Assembly: GCF_001320245.1 (NCBI RefSeq) | Contig: NZ_BCBA01000009.1 | Location: 1 to 64,000, forward strand | DNA length: 64,000 nt | Direction of reading: 5' to 3' | From: Pseudomonas sp. NBRC 111124 | GTDB taxonomy: Bacteria; Pseudomonadota; Gammaproteobacteria; Pseudomonadales; Pseudomonadaceae | In this document: piece after piece, positions 17,551 to 27,426 of the stretch | Position numbering within the stretch: position 1 is the stretch's first letter | How the letters are laid out: every line of letters begins with the position of its first letter | Program-made: the position numbers and the translations under genes | The notes under the pieces: model-generated | Seen by the model: the letters and a program-made list of their open reading frames with translations, nothing else | The model's database searches: none | What the model was told of the DNA's origin: nothing

Positions 17551-19050
17551 TCAGGCATTTTTATTGGTTTGTATTGGCGCGATCGCCGGCCCGCGCACCG
17601 CCAGGCCACCCAAGGCGTAGTACAGCGCCCCGCCCAGCAGCGACCCGGTGAACCAGCCATAGTCGTAGAACCAGCTGAAGCTGCTGTTGCCGATGGCCAG
17701 CACGGTCAGTGCCACCGGCAAGGCGAAGGCGGCAAAACCGGCCAGGTTCCACGCCGGGTACACGTCATCGCGGTACAGGCCGGCCAGGTCCAGTTGCTGG
17801 CGGCGGATCAGGAAGTAGTCCACCACCATGATCCCGGCGATCGGCCCAAGCAGGCTGGAATAACCCAGCAGCCAGTTGGAATAGACACTCTCCAGGCTCA
17901 GGTCGGAAACGATCCAGCCAAGCTTTTTCAGCAGCTCGTGCCCCATCAGTGCCAGGCCAATGAAGCCGGTCAGCCACACCGCGCGGCTGCGCCCGATCAG
18001 GCGCGGGGCGATGTTCTGGAAGTCGTTGGTCGGCGAGACGATGTTGGCGGCCGTGTTGGTCGACAACGTGGCGATCACGATCAGCGCCATGGCCAGTGCG
18101 ACCCAGCCGGGGCTGTGGATCTTGCCGATCAGGCTGACCGGGTCGGACACCGTCTCGCCCACCAGCGAGGCGGACGCTGCCGTCATGATCACGCCCAGCG
18201 AGGCGAACAGGAACATGGTCAACGGCAGGCCGAAGATCTGCCCGAGAATCTGGTCCTTCTGGCTCTTGGCGTAGCGGCTGAAATCGGGAATGTTCAGCGA
18301 CAAGGTGGCCCAGAAGCCGACCATGGCGGTGAGCCCGGCACAGAAGTAACCGACCACGCTGGCTCCTTCCGGGCGCTTGGGCGGCTGTGCCAGCAACTCG
18401 GTCATCGACATATGCGGTAATGCCCAGAACAGCAGGCCGAAGCCGACCGCCACCAGCAACGGGGCCGACAAGGTCTCCAGCCACTTGATCGACTCGGCAC
18501 CGCGCAGCACCACCCACAGGTTGAGCGTCCAGAACACCATGAAACCGATCACCTCGCCGGTCCCGCCCAGCGACTTCCAGCCGTCGAAGATCGAGCCGAG
18601 GAACAGGTGGATGGCCAGGCCGCCGAACATCGTCTGGATACCGAACCAGCCACAGGCCACCACCGCGCGGATCAGGCACGGCACATTCGAGCCGAGAATG
18701 CCGAACGAGGCGCGCAGCAGCACCGGAAACGGGATGCCGTACTTGGTGCCGGGGAAGGCGTTGAGGGTCAGCGGGATCAGCACGATGAGGTTGGCCAGCA
18801 GGATCGCCAGCAACGCCTCGCCCACGCTCAGGCCGAAGTAGGCCGTGAGCACGCCGCCGAGGGTGTAGGTGGGCACGCAGATGGACATCCCCACCCACAG
18901 CGCGGTGATGTGCCATTTGTTCCAGGTGCGCTGGTGCACCTTGGTCGGTGCGATGTCGTGGTTGTAGCGCGGGCTGTCGAGAACATCACTGCCTGCGGAC
19001 AGCTCGAACAGGCCAGCCTGCTCGATCACTTCCGATCTGCTCTGTTGCAT
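17551..19050 (-). CDS. NCS1-family nucleobase/hydantoin:cation symporter
   Basis: A 499-residue inner-membrane protein with 12 predicted helices. The NCS1 family pattern is seen in WNKWHITALWVGMSIC, GTKYGIPFPVLLRASFG, and NIPDFSRYAKSQ in the middle. It presumably imports uracil, thymine, dihydropyrimidines or hydantoins. It leads a two-gene unit with the amidohydrolase and diverges from the dihydropyrimidinase operon across a 619-bp control region. The start ATG at 19050 is preceded by CTGGAGAAGG. A small reading frame upstream on the same strand overlaps its first codons (see findings). Confidence 0.9.
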   Translation of the reverse strand: MQQSRSEVIEQAGLFELSAGSDVLDSPRYNHDIAPTKVHQRTWNKWHITALWVGMSICVPTYTLGGVLTAYFGLSVGEALLAILLANLIVLIPLTLNAFPGTKYGIPFPVLLRASFGILGSNVPCLIRAVVACGWFGIQTMFGGLAIHLFLGSIFDGWKSLGGTGEVIGFMVFWTLNLWVVLRGAESIKWLETLSAPLLVAVGFGLLFWALPHMSMTELLAQPPKRPEGASVVGYFCAGLTAMVGFWATLSLNIPDFSRYAKSQKDQILGQIFGLPLTMFLFASLGVIMTAASASLVGETVSDPVSLIGKIHSPGWVALAMALIVIATLSTNTAANIVSPTNDFQNIAPRLIGRSRAVWLTGFIGLALMGHELLKKLGWIVSDLSLESVYSNWLLGYSSLLGPIAGIMVVDYFLIRRQQLDLAGLYRDDVYPAWNLAGFAAFALPVALTVLAIGNSSFSWFYDYGWFTGSLLGGALYYALGGLAVRGPAIAPIQTNKNA

Positions 19051-19412
19051 GGGGCCTTCTCCAGATTTTTTTCTAGTTGTTTGCTCATCGGGCTAACGCG
19101 ATGGCCGGAGTACACACACCACCAGTACTGCTCCTCCGGTCCGGCCTGGCGGTTGTGGCCGTACTCAAAATGCGTGCCGGGTTGGCTTGCGCCTACCCGG
19201 CCGGCCGCCGCCGACCGGAGGTAATCAACTGATCTGCAAAGCATTCTCGTACGGCAGGCGCGGGCACGGTTATCCCCTCGCCTGCCGCTTGCGCCACCTT
19301 GGGCCGGCCTTGGCCCCCGCAACAGGTTTCAAACTGGTGCAGCCTGGTTTTTCATCGGCGCGGCCTGCGCCTCGAAGCCAGGAATCAAGCAGCTGATTTT
19401 GCATGGAAAATC

Positions 19413-19428
19413 TTGACCAATTTGGCAT
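19413..19428. promoter_or_regulatory. RutR-like operator candidate
   Basis: TTGACCA-AT-TTGGCAT matches 11 of 14 informative positions of the E. coli RutR consensus TTGACCA-NN-TGGTCAA; the left half is perfect. A TetR protein resembling RutR is encoded at the end of the cluster, so the match is biologically sensible. The regulator may have diverged in specificity. Confidence 0.4.
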
Positions 19429-19442
19429 CTTGTCAAGTGCGT

Positions 19443-19470
19443 CAAAATGGTGAAAGGCCTCACCATTTTG
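19443..19470. promoter_or_regulatory. Perfect inverted repeat CAAAATGGTGA / TCACCATTTTG
   Basis: Two perfect 11-base arms (19443-19453 and 19460-19470) with a 6-base spacer, directly after the RutR-like site and about 200 bp upstream of the dihydropyrimidinase start. Likely an operator or an RNA hairpin near a transcription start. The cognate protein is unknown. Confidence 0.45.
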
Positions 19471-19573
19471 GTGACACAAGAAATTAATTGTTAAATATCA
19501 GCAAGTTAGTGGAAGCATAAGCATATAAATTATTTTCTTGAACAATCCAGAAACTGCATCTAAATTCCAATCT

Positions 19574-19587
19574 TGTCAGGCCTGACA
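19574..19587. promoter_or_regulatory. 14-bp palindrome TGTCAGGCCTGACA
   Basis: A perfect palindrome 82 bp before the dihydropyrimidinase start codon, a typical operator position. It may be bound by the TetR regulator or another dimeric factor; no further evidence. Confidence 0.4.
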
Positions 19588-19615
19588 GGATTAACACGCC
19601 GCTTTCAGCCACTGA

Positions 19616-21109
<1,494 letters not shown>

Positions 21110-21203
21110 GCTGCCCCGCATTGCCGTACCGGCCCTCAGAGGCCGGGCGGCGCCGTATTGCCGTTGACTGCCACAACCAAAAAAGAAAAGAGAGGCTACA
21201 ACC

Positions 21204-22571
21204 GTGATCGATGCCCTGAACCACTTGCCGCGCCCGCGTGCCGGCAGCGACCGACTGGCCGAGCGCTTCACCGACCTGGCCCCGCCCCTCACCGCCCGCC
21301 AGGCCGCCGTCGAAAGTGCCCGCTGCCTGTATTGCTACGACGCCCCGTGCGTCAACGCCTGCCCAAGCGAAATCGACATTCCGTCGTTCATCCACCGCAT
21401 CAGCGACGAGAACCTGCAAGGCGCCGCCGAGCGCATCCTGTCGGCCAATATCCTGGGCGGCAGCTGCGCCCGCGTGTGCCCCACCGAAATCCTCTGCCAG
21501 CAAGCCTGCGTGCGTAACAACGCCCAGGAATGCGCCCCCGTGCTGATCGGCCAGTTGCAGCGCTACGCCCTGGACAATGCCCATTTCAGCGAACACCCCT
21601 TCAAGCGCTCACCCGCCACCGGCAAGCGCATCGCCGTGGTCGGTGCCGGCCCTGCGGGGCTGTCGTGTGCCCATCGGCTGGCGATGCACGGCCATGACGT
21701 GGTGATGTTCGAAGCCAGCGAAAAAGCCGGTGGTCTCAACGAGTACGGCATCGCCCGCTACAAACTGGTGGACGATTATGCCCAGCGCGAAGTGGAATTC
21801 CTGCTCGGTATCGGTGGCATCGAGATCCGTCACGGCCAGCGCCTGGGCGCCAACCTCGCCCTCGGCGAGTTGCGCGACCAGTTCGACGCCGTGTTCCTCG
21901 GCCTGGGCCTTAACGCCGTGCGCCAGCTCGGGCTGGCCGACGAAGAAGCCCCCGGCCTGCTCGCTGCCACTGCATACATCCGCGAGCTGCGCCAAGCCGA
22001 AGACCTTGCGCAACTGCCCTTGGCCGACCGCTGCATAGTGATCGGCGCCGGCAACACCGCCATCGACATGGCTGTGCAAATGAGCCGCCTGGGCGCCCGC
22101 GACGTCAACCTGGTATACCGCCGCGGCCACGCCGACATGGGCGCCACCGGTCACGAACAGGACATCGCCAAGGCCAATCAGGTACGCCTGCACACCTGGG
22201 CCCGCCCCGACGCCGTGCTGCTCGATGCACACGGCCGCGTGCGCGGCATGCGCTTCATGCGTACGGAACTGGCCGACGGCCGCCTGCGTGATACCGGTGA
22301 AACCTACGAACTGGCCGCCGACGCCATCTTCAAGGCCATCGGCCAACGCTTCGACGACGCTTGCCTCAACGACCCGGTCGCTGCGCAACTGGCGCGTGAC
22401 GGCGAGCGTATCCGTGTCGATGACAACCTGCGCACCAGCCTGCCGGGCGTGTACGCCGGCGGCGATTGCACCGCCCTGGGCCAGGACCTCACCGTCCAGG
22501 CCGTGCAACACGGCAAGCTGGCCGCCGAAGCCATCCATGCCCAACTCATGCTCAACGTGGAGGCAGCGTAA
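21204..22571 (+). CDS. preT: NAD(P)-binding subunit of dihydropyrimidine dehydrogenase (PreT)
   Basis: A 455-residue iron-sulfur flavoprotein, the N-terminal half equivalent of mammalian DPD. Cys-rich motifs at the start (CLYCYDAPCVNACP and CARVCPTEILCQQAC) should hold two 4Fe-4S clusters. They are followed by an FAD fold (VVGAGPAGLSCAHRL), an NAD(P) fold (VIGAGNTAIDMAVQMSRLGA) and the closing VYAGGDCT. It passes electrons between NAD(P)H and PreA for reversible reduction of uracil and thymine. Its stop abuts the preA start with no spacer, consistent with a 1:1 complex. It is called pydX in some Pseudomonas annotations. Confidence 0.92.
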   Translation: MIDALNHLPRPRAGSDRLAERFTDLAPPLTARQAAVESARCLYCYDAPCVNACPSEIDIPSFIHRISDENLQGAAERILSANILGGSCARVCPTEILCQQACVRNNAQECAPVLIGQLQRYALDNAHFSEHPFKRSPATGKRIAVVGAGPAGLSCAHRLAMHGHDVVMFEASEKAGGLNEYGIARYKLVDDYAQREVEFLLGIGGIEIRHGQRLGANLALGELRDQFDAVFLGLGLNAVRQLGLADEEAPGLLAATAYIRELRQAEDLAQLPLADRCIVIGAGNTAIDMAVQMSRLGARDVNLVYRRGHADMGATGHEQDIAKANQVRLHTWARPDAVLLDAHGRVRGMRFMRTELADGRLRDTGETYELAADAIFKAIGQRFDDACLNDPVAAQLARDGERIRVDDNLRTSLPGVYAGGDCTALGQDLTVQAVQHGKLAAEAIHAQLMLNVEAA

Positions 22572-23846
22572 ATGGCCGACCTGTCCATCGAATTCGCCGG
22601 CATCAAGGCGCCCAACCCCTTCTGGCTGGCTTCTGCGCCGCCGACTGACAAGGCCTACAACGTGGTCCGCGCCTTCGAAGCGGGCTGGGGCGGCGTGGTC
22701 TGGAAGACCCTGGGTGAAGACCCGGCGGCGGTCAACGTGTCTTCACGTTATTCCGCGCACTACGGCGCCAACCGTTTGGTGCAAGGTATCAACAACATCG
22801 AGCTGATCACCGACCGTTCACTGGAGATCAACCTGCGGGAAATCACCCAAGTGAAGAAGGACTGGCCCGACCGCGCGCTGGTCGTGTCGCTGATGGTGCC
22901 GTGCGTGGAGGAGTCGTGGAAATTCATCCTGCCGCTGGTGGAGGCCACCGGCGCCGATGGCATCGAGCTGAACTTCGGCTGCCCCCACGGCATGCCTGAG
23001 CGCGGCATGGGCGCGGCCGTCGGCCAAGTGCCGGAGTATGTGGAAATGGTCACCCGCTGGTGCAAGCTGCACTGCTCGCTGCCGGTGATCGTCAAGCTCA
23101 CGCCGAACATCACCGACATTCGCCAGTCGGCCCGGGCGGCCCACCGCGGCGGTGCGGATGCGGTGTCGCTGATCAATACCATCAACTCGATCACCCGTGT
23201 CGACCTGGACCGCATGGTCGCCCACCCCATTGTCGGCGACCAGAGTACACACGGCGGTTACTGCGGCTCGGCGGTCAAGCCGATCGCCTTGAACATGGTC
23301 GCCGAGATCGCCCGCGACCCAGAGACCCGCGGGCTGCCGATCTGCGGCATCGGCGGGATCGGCAACTGGCGCGATGCAGCCGAGTTCATCGCCCTGGGCA
23401 GCGGTGCAGTGCAGGTATGCACGGCGGCGATGCTGCATGGCTTCCGCATCGTCGAAGATATGAAAGATGGCTTGGCGCGCTGGATGGACCAGCACGGCCA
23501 CCGCAACCTGGAGGCGTTCCGCGGGCAAGCCGTGGCGCACACCACTGACTGGAAGTACCTGGACATCAACTACAAGTCCGTGGCGCATATCGACCAGGAC
23601 GCATGCATTGGTTGCGGACGTTGCCATATTGCCTGTGAGGATACGTCGCACCAGGCGATTACCAGCACACTGAAGGCTGACGGGACCCATGCCTATAGCG
23701 TGATCGAGGACGAATGCGTGGGCTGCAACCTGTGCCAGATCACCTGCCCGGTGGAGAACTGCATCGAAATGGTCGCGCAGGATACCGGCAAGCCTTACCT
23801 GAACTGGACGCAGGATCCGCGCAATCCCTACCGTGAGGCCAGCTGA
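22572..23846 (+). CDS. preA: Catalytic subunit of NAD-dependent dihydropyrimidine dehydrogenase (PreA)
   Basis: A 424-residue FMN TIM-barrel (about 1-300) with a C-terminal ferredoxin domain. ELNFGCPHGMPERGMG and ISGIGGI-like ICGIGGIGNWRDAAE belong to the FMN site. CIGCGRCHIAC and CVGCNLCQITCPVENC bind two 4Fe-4S clusters. It reduces uracil or thymine to the dihydro form at the top of the pathway. It is also known as pydA. The final gene of the operon, it is convergent with the RutR-like gene 40 bp away. Confidence 0.93.
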   Translation: MADLSIEFAGIKAPNPFWLASAPPTDKAYNVVRAFEAGWGGVVWKTLGEDPAAVNVSSRYSAHYGANRLVQGINNIELITDRSLEINLREITQVKKDWPDRALVVSLMVPCVEESWKFILPLVEATGADGIELNFGCPHGMPERGMGAAVGQVPEYVEMVTRWCKLHCSLPVIVKLTPNITDIRQSARAAHRGGADAVSLINTINSITRVDLDRMVAHPIVGDQSTHGGYCGSAVKPIALNMVAEIARDPETRGLPICGIGGIGNWRDAAEFIALGSGAVQVCTAAMLHGFRIVEDMKDGLARWMDQHGHRNLEAFRGQAVAHTTDWKYLDINYKSVAHIDQDACIGCGRCHIACEDTSHQAITSTLKADGTHAYSVIEDECVGCNLCQITCPVENCIEMVAQDTGKPYLNWTQDPRNPYREAS

Positions 23847-23886
23847 AGACTGCAGATTGCTGGGGCTGCTGCGCAGCCCCATCCAC

Positions 23887-24507
23887 TCATGGCTCCAGCC
23901 CGATCCCGCGCAAGATCACGCAGGTCACCGTCTGCACCGCACGCTCGAACGCCCTGTCGGACAGTGGCTCGCCGGCGTTCAGCAACGCCACCTGATAACC
24001 AAAGTCGGCATAGTGCTGTGTCGACGCCCAGATCATGTACAGCAGCGCCGAAGGCTCTACCGGCAGGATACGCCCGTCCGCCACCCAACGGCGGATCTTG
24101 TCCTCCTTGAGCTTTGCCCAGGGCACCAGGCTCTCCGCCAGGTTCACCCCCAGCACCGGCGCTCCGTGCAGCATCTCCTCGGCCCAGATTTTCGAGCCCA
24201 GCGGCCGTGAACGCGAATGGCCCATCTTGGCGCGGATGTAGCTGGTCAGCACCACCCGCGGGTCATCGAAGCTCTCGAAGCACAGCGCGTCCTGCTTCCA
24301 CACATCCAGCAGGTCTTGCAGCACGGCACGGAACAGTTCGTCCTTGGTGCTGAAGTAATAGTGCAGGTTGGAGCGCGGCAGCTCGGCCTGCTCGGCGATG
24401 TCACCCATCGAAGTGGCGCCATAGCCCTTTTCGGCAAACACCTTTTCGGCAGCGACGAGGATCTTCTCGATATTGCGACGGCGGATTTCGATTTTGTGGT
24501 TGGCCAT
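23887..24507 (-). CDS. rutR: TetR-family regulator (RutR-like)
   Basis: A 206-residue TetR repressor. The N-terminal HTH (about 10-56) reads IEKILVAAEKVFAEKGYGAT, then SMGDIAEQAELPRSNLHYYF. The ligand domain contains SKIWAEEMLHGAPVL and WASTQHYADF, as in the RutR/TetR_C pyrimidine-sensing subgroup. I took the ATG at 24507 (MANHKIEIRRRN), which overlaps the stop of the VOC gene by one base (TGATG). It is the likely uracil-responsive regulator of the adjacent pre/hyd genes; candidate sites are listed at 19413-19587. The symbol is by similarity and position. Confidence 0.8.
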   Translation of the reverse strand: MANHKIEIRRRNIEKILVAAEKVFAEKGYGATSMGDIAEQAELPRSNLHYYFSTKDELFRAVLQDLLDVWKQDALCFESFDDPRVVLTSYIRAKMGHSRSRPLGSKIWAEEMLHGAPVLGVNLAESLVPWAKLKEDKIRRWVADGRILPVEPSALLYMIWASTQHYADFGYQVALLNAGEPLSDRAFERAVQTVTCVILRGIGLEP

Positions 24508-24863
24508 CAGGCTTGGGCCGTCCACACCGCCAGTTCGTACCCGTCCGGGTCGATGAAGTGGAAACGACGGCCACCCGGGAAGGCGAAGGTCGAGCGGCTG
24601 ATTTTCGCCCCGGCCGCCTCGACCCGCTGTCGCGCGCCGTCCAGGTCGTCGGCATACAGAATCACCAGTGGCCCCCCCGGCCGCACCGCTTCGCCAGTGG
24701 TGAAGCCGCCGGTCAAGCGACCATCGCTGAACTCGGTATAGCTGGGCCCGTAGTCGGTGAAGCGCCAGCCGAACACACTACCGTAGAAAGCCTTGCTCCG
24801 TGCGATGTCGCTGACGTTGAACTCGATGTTGTCGATCTGCCGATCGTGGCCACGAACGCTCAT
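24507..24863 (-). CDS. VOC-superfamily (glyoxalase/bleomycin-resistance fold) protein
   Basis: A 118-residue protein with the beta-alpha-beta-beta-beta repeats of the VOC fold. IDNIEFNVSDIARSKAFYGSVFGW at the start and RRFHFIDPDGYELAVW at the end are typical, with possible metal ligands His/Glu at the strand ends. Function is not predictable: members include lyases, isomerases and binding proteins. Its stop and the start of the RutR-like regulator share a base, so the two are translated as a unit, suggesting a role linked to pyrimidine use or detoxification of an aldehyde from it. Confidence 0.85.
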   Translation of the reverse strand: MSVRGHDRQIDNIEFNVSDIARSKAFYGSVFGWRFTDYGPSYTEFSDGRLTGGFTTGEAVRPGGPLVILYADDLDGARQRVEAAGAKISRSTFAFPGGRRFHFIDPDGYELAVWTAQA

Positions 24864-24923
24864 GCGTGCTCCTTGCCGAATGGGGATTGACCTAGTCTAC
24901 TCCGGTACTTTCATCCAACTGAA

Positions 24924-25211
24924 TCAGGCCGCCTGAAATAACCGGGCGATGACGGGCTGCTGACGATGGCGGGCCTGCCAGATGTCATAGTCGGCCTGGA
25001 TGGCGAGCCACATCCGAGCTGTACTGATACCTGCCATTTCCAGGCGCAGCGCCAAGTCTGGCGACATGGCCGCACGGCCATGCAGTACCCGCGAAAGCGC
25101 TTCTCGAGAAAAACCCAGATGCGTTGCGAACGCCTTTACCGTCAGGCTGAGCGCTGGTAATACATCCTCACGCAAGGTTTCGCCGGGATGTGGCGGATTG
25201 TGCAAAGGCAT
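24924..25211 (-). CDS. higA: HigA-family antitoxin
   Basis: A 95-residue XRE-type antitoxin: NPPHPGETLREDVLPALSLT, then KAFATHLGFSREALSRVLHG with the HTH at about 24-60, and a C-terminal helix with IQADYDIWQAR. HigA binds and inhibits HigB and represses the operon. It lies 15 bp after higB, the inverted toxin-first order characteristic of higBA. Likely autoregulates through the palindromes at 25542-25598. Confidence 0.92.
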   Translation of the reverse strand: MPLHNPPHPGETLREDVLPALSLTVKAFATHLGFSREALSRVLHGRAAMSPDLALRLEMAGISTARMWLAIQADYDIWQARHRQQPVIARLFQAA

Positions 25212-25226
25212 GAACAGCCCTCCTGT

Positions 25227-25505
25227 TCAGTGATAATCAAGGTAATCGACCAATTCGACATCCGAGCCCACGAAACGAAAGATCAGCCTCCAGTTACCGG
25301 AAACACTCACTGACCAGAAGCCCGACAGCCCACCCTTGAGCGAATGCAATTGCCAACCTGGCAGGTTCAAATCCTGCGCGATGATGGCGCGCTCCAGAAA
25401 TTGCAGCTGTCGCTTGAGACGTTTTGCATGAGTGGCCTGAATACCCCGGGTGTTACCCGTTTCGTAAAAGAATCGCAGTCCCTTGTGTCGAAAACTGATG
25501 ATCAT
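25227..25505 (-). CDS. higB: HigB/RelE-superfamily toxin
   Basis: A 92-residue mRNA interferase of the RelE fold, acting on ribosome-bound mRNA. Typical residues are MIISFRHKGLRFFYETG at the start, ARRL-like HAKRLKRQLQFL, LHSLKG, FWSVSVSGNWRLIFRF and DVELVDYLDYH. I chose the ATG at 25505 because MIISFRHKGL is the family N terminus; an in-frame ATG at 25553 would place the start inside an operator palindrome. Together with higA it forms a complete toxin-antitoxin unit. Confidence 0.92.
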   Translation of the reverse strand: MIISFRHKGLRFFYETGNTRGIQATHAKRLKRQLQFLERAIIAQDLNLPGWQLHSLKGGLSGFWSVSVSGNWRLIFRFVGSDVELVDYLDYH

Positions 25506-25541
25506 GGGTAGCTCGCCGCGTCCATTTGGGAGACCGACAGA

Positions 25542-25562
25542 GTGTGACCCCATGCGTCACAC
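25542..25562. promoter_or_regulatory. higBA operator 2 (imperfect palindrome)
   Basis: GTGTGACCCC-A-TGCGTCACAC: the right arm is identical to that of operator 1 and the left arm differs at two of ten positions. It lies 37 bp upstream of higB. Centre-to-centre distance to operator 1 is 36 bp, so two HigA dimers would sit on related faces of the helix. Confidence 0.7.
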
Positions 25563-25577
25563 GATTCAAAGTATCAT

Positions 25578-25598
25578 GTGTGACGCAATGCGTCACAC
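25578..25598. promoter_or_regulatory. higBA operator 1 (perfect palindrome)
   Basis: Perfect 10-base arms GTGTGACGCA and TGCGTCACAC around a central A. Only 13 bp separate it from the end of the GH15 gene, so the entire higBA control region is the 106 bp between them. Confidence 0.75.
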
Positions 25599-25611
25599 AG
25601 AAATTTCACCG

Positions 25612-27408
25612 CTAACTACAACGTGCCCGTTCACGCACCGGGCATTGCGCCCGATGCAGGTTCACCGCCGTATTGATGATGCCGATATGGCTGAACGCCT
25701 GAGGGAAATTGCCGAGCATGCGCTTGCCCGCCGGGTCGTACTGCTCGGCCAGCAGGCCGACGTCATTGCACAACGCGGTAAGCTTTTCATACAGCGCCTG
25801 GGCCTCAGCCTCGCGCCCTAGCATTACGTACACATCGGCCAGCCAGAACGAGCACACCAGGAACGTGCCCTCCCCCGGCGTCAGGCCGTCGCTGCAGCTG
25901 TCGCTGTCGTAGCGCAGCAGCAAGCCGTTCTTGAGCAGCCGTTGCTCGATTTGCGCCAGGGTGCGCTGAAAACGCGGATCGTCGGCCGGCAGGAAGCCGG
26001 TCAGGGCGATTTGCAACAGGCTGGCATCCATCTCGGCCGAGCCATAGGCCTGGACGAAGTGCTGGCCGCCGGCATCAAGCCCGCGCGCGCAGACTTCGCG
26101 ATGAATCTCGTCGGCCACCTGCCGATAGTGGCGGCTTTGCTCGCGGCCTTCCTCGGTGGTGTCGGCAAGCCCCGCCGCGCGGTCGAAGGCGACCCAAGCC
26201 ATGACCTTGGAGTGGACGAAATGCTGACGCCCACCACGCACCTCCCACAACCCTTCGTCAGGGTCGCGCCAGATGCGCTCGACATAGGGCAGGATCAGCC
26301 GGGCGATCGCCGCACTGCGCGGGTGGCGCGGCAGGCCGCCTCTGATTGCCTGGGCCATGGCGTCGGCCAGTTCGCCGTAGATGTCCAGTTGCACCTGCTC
26401 GGAAGCCGCATTGCCGACCCGTACCGGCTGCGAGTGCTCGTAGCCGGCCAGCCACGGCAAGGTGTATTCCTGCAGGTCACGCTCGCCGGCCAGGCCATAC
26501 ATGATCTGCATCTGTTCAGGATTGCCAGCTACCGAGCGCAGCAGCCATGCACGCCAGGCCTGGGCTTCATCGAAGTAGCCAAGGTTCATGAAGGCCAGCA
26601 AGGTCATGGTGGCGTCGCGCAGCCAGCAGAAGCGGTAGTCCCAGTTGCGCTCGTGGCCGATACGTTCGGGCAACGAGGTGGTGACTGCTGCGACGATGCC
26701 GCCAGTGGGCGCGTAGGTCATGGCCTTGAGGGTGAGCAGCGAGCGGCGCACCAGGCCGGTGTAGGGGCCGACCTCCGGGCAACGGTCGGCGAACGCCTGC
26801 CAATGCTCGAGGGTGTGTTGCAGCGCCTGGTCGATGTCGCAGTCGGGCTGCACCGGCAAGTGCGAGGGCTGGTGACGCAGGCTAAAGACCTGGCGCTCAC
26901 CGGCACCCACGCGAAAACGGGCGACGGTGTGGTGGTCGAGGCCGTGAGAGACCACGCTGCTGCGCAGGATCACACGGTCGGGGCCGGCCACCGCGCTGAG
27001 CGTCAGCGGGTCGATTTTTTCTACCCAGGGCACGCTGCGCCCGTAGTCGAAGCGCAGCACCAGGTCCATTTCGAAGTGGGTCTCGCCAGACAGGCCTTCG
27101 ACGATGCGCACCACCGAGTTGACCTCGTCCAGCGGCATGAAGTCGAGCACCCGGGCGCGGCCACTGGCGGTGACCCAGGTGGTTTCCAGCACCAGGGTGT
27201 CGCCCAGGTACTGGCGGCTGGTGTGCTCGATGGGGTCGCTGGGTGCCAGGCGCCAGCGGCCGTTCTCTTCGTTGCCCAACAGCGCGGCGAATACGGCCGG
27301 GGCGTCGAAGCGCGGCAGGCACAGCCAGTCGAGTGAGCCGTCGCGGCTGACCAAGGCGGCGCTGCGGCAGTTGCCAAGCAGGGCGTAGTCTTCGATATGG
27401 GCGGGCAT
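25612..27408 (-). CDS. GH15-family glucoamylase/trehalase-like hydrolase
   Basis: A 598-residue inverting glycoside hydrolase. The N-terminal beta-sandwich begins with IEDYALLGNCRSAALVSRDG and LDWLCLPRFDAPAVFAALL. The (alpha/alpha)6 barrel contains NWDYRFCWLRDATMTLLAF, EGLWEVRGGRQHFVHSKVM (candidate acid Glu) and PGEGTFLVCSFWLAD (candidate base Glu). No signal peptide, so it acts in the cytoplasm on alpha-glucosides, possibly trehalose or glycogen-derived oligosaccharides. It sits 18 bp after zwf in the same direction, so released glucose could feed glucose-6-phosphate oxidation. The exact substrate is not readable from sequence. Confidence 0.87.
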   Translation of the reverse strand: MPAHIEDYALLGNCRSAALVSRDGSLDWLCLPRFDAPAVFAALLGNEENGRWRLAPSDPIEHTSRQYLGDTLVLETTWVTASGRARVLDFMPLDEVNSVVRIVEGLSGETHFEMDLVLRFDYGRSVPWVEKIDPLTLSAVAGPDRVILRSSVVSHGLDHHTVARFRVGAGERQVFSLRHQPSHLPVQPDCDIDQALQHTLEHWQAFADRCPEVGPYTGLVRRSLLTLKAMTYAPTGGIVAAVTTSLPERIGHERNWDYRFCWLRDATMTLLAFMNLGYFDEAQAWRAWLLRSVAGNPEQMQIMYGLAGERDLQEYTLPWLAGYEHSQPVRVGNAASEQVQLDIYGELADAMAQAIRGGLPRHPRSAAIARLILPYVERIWRDPDEGLWEVRGGRQHFVHSKVMAWVAFDRAAGLADTTEEGREQSRHYRQVADEIHREVCARGLDAGGQHFVQAYGSAEMDASLLQIALTGFLPADDPRFQRTLAQIEQRLLKNGLLLRYDSDSCSDGLTPGEGTFLVCSFWLADVYVMLGREAEAQALYEKLTALCNDVGLLAEQYDPAGKRMLGNFPQAFSHIGIINTAVNLHRAQCPVRERARCS

Positions 27409-27426
27409 TGCACCTCCTTTATGCGG

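Noticed and set aside
19252..19287. Hairpin CGGCAGGCG/CGCCTGCCG as a riboswitch
   Set aside because: Only one stem is evident and no known riboswitch core could be recognised; the loop of 18 bases is not distinctive.
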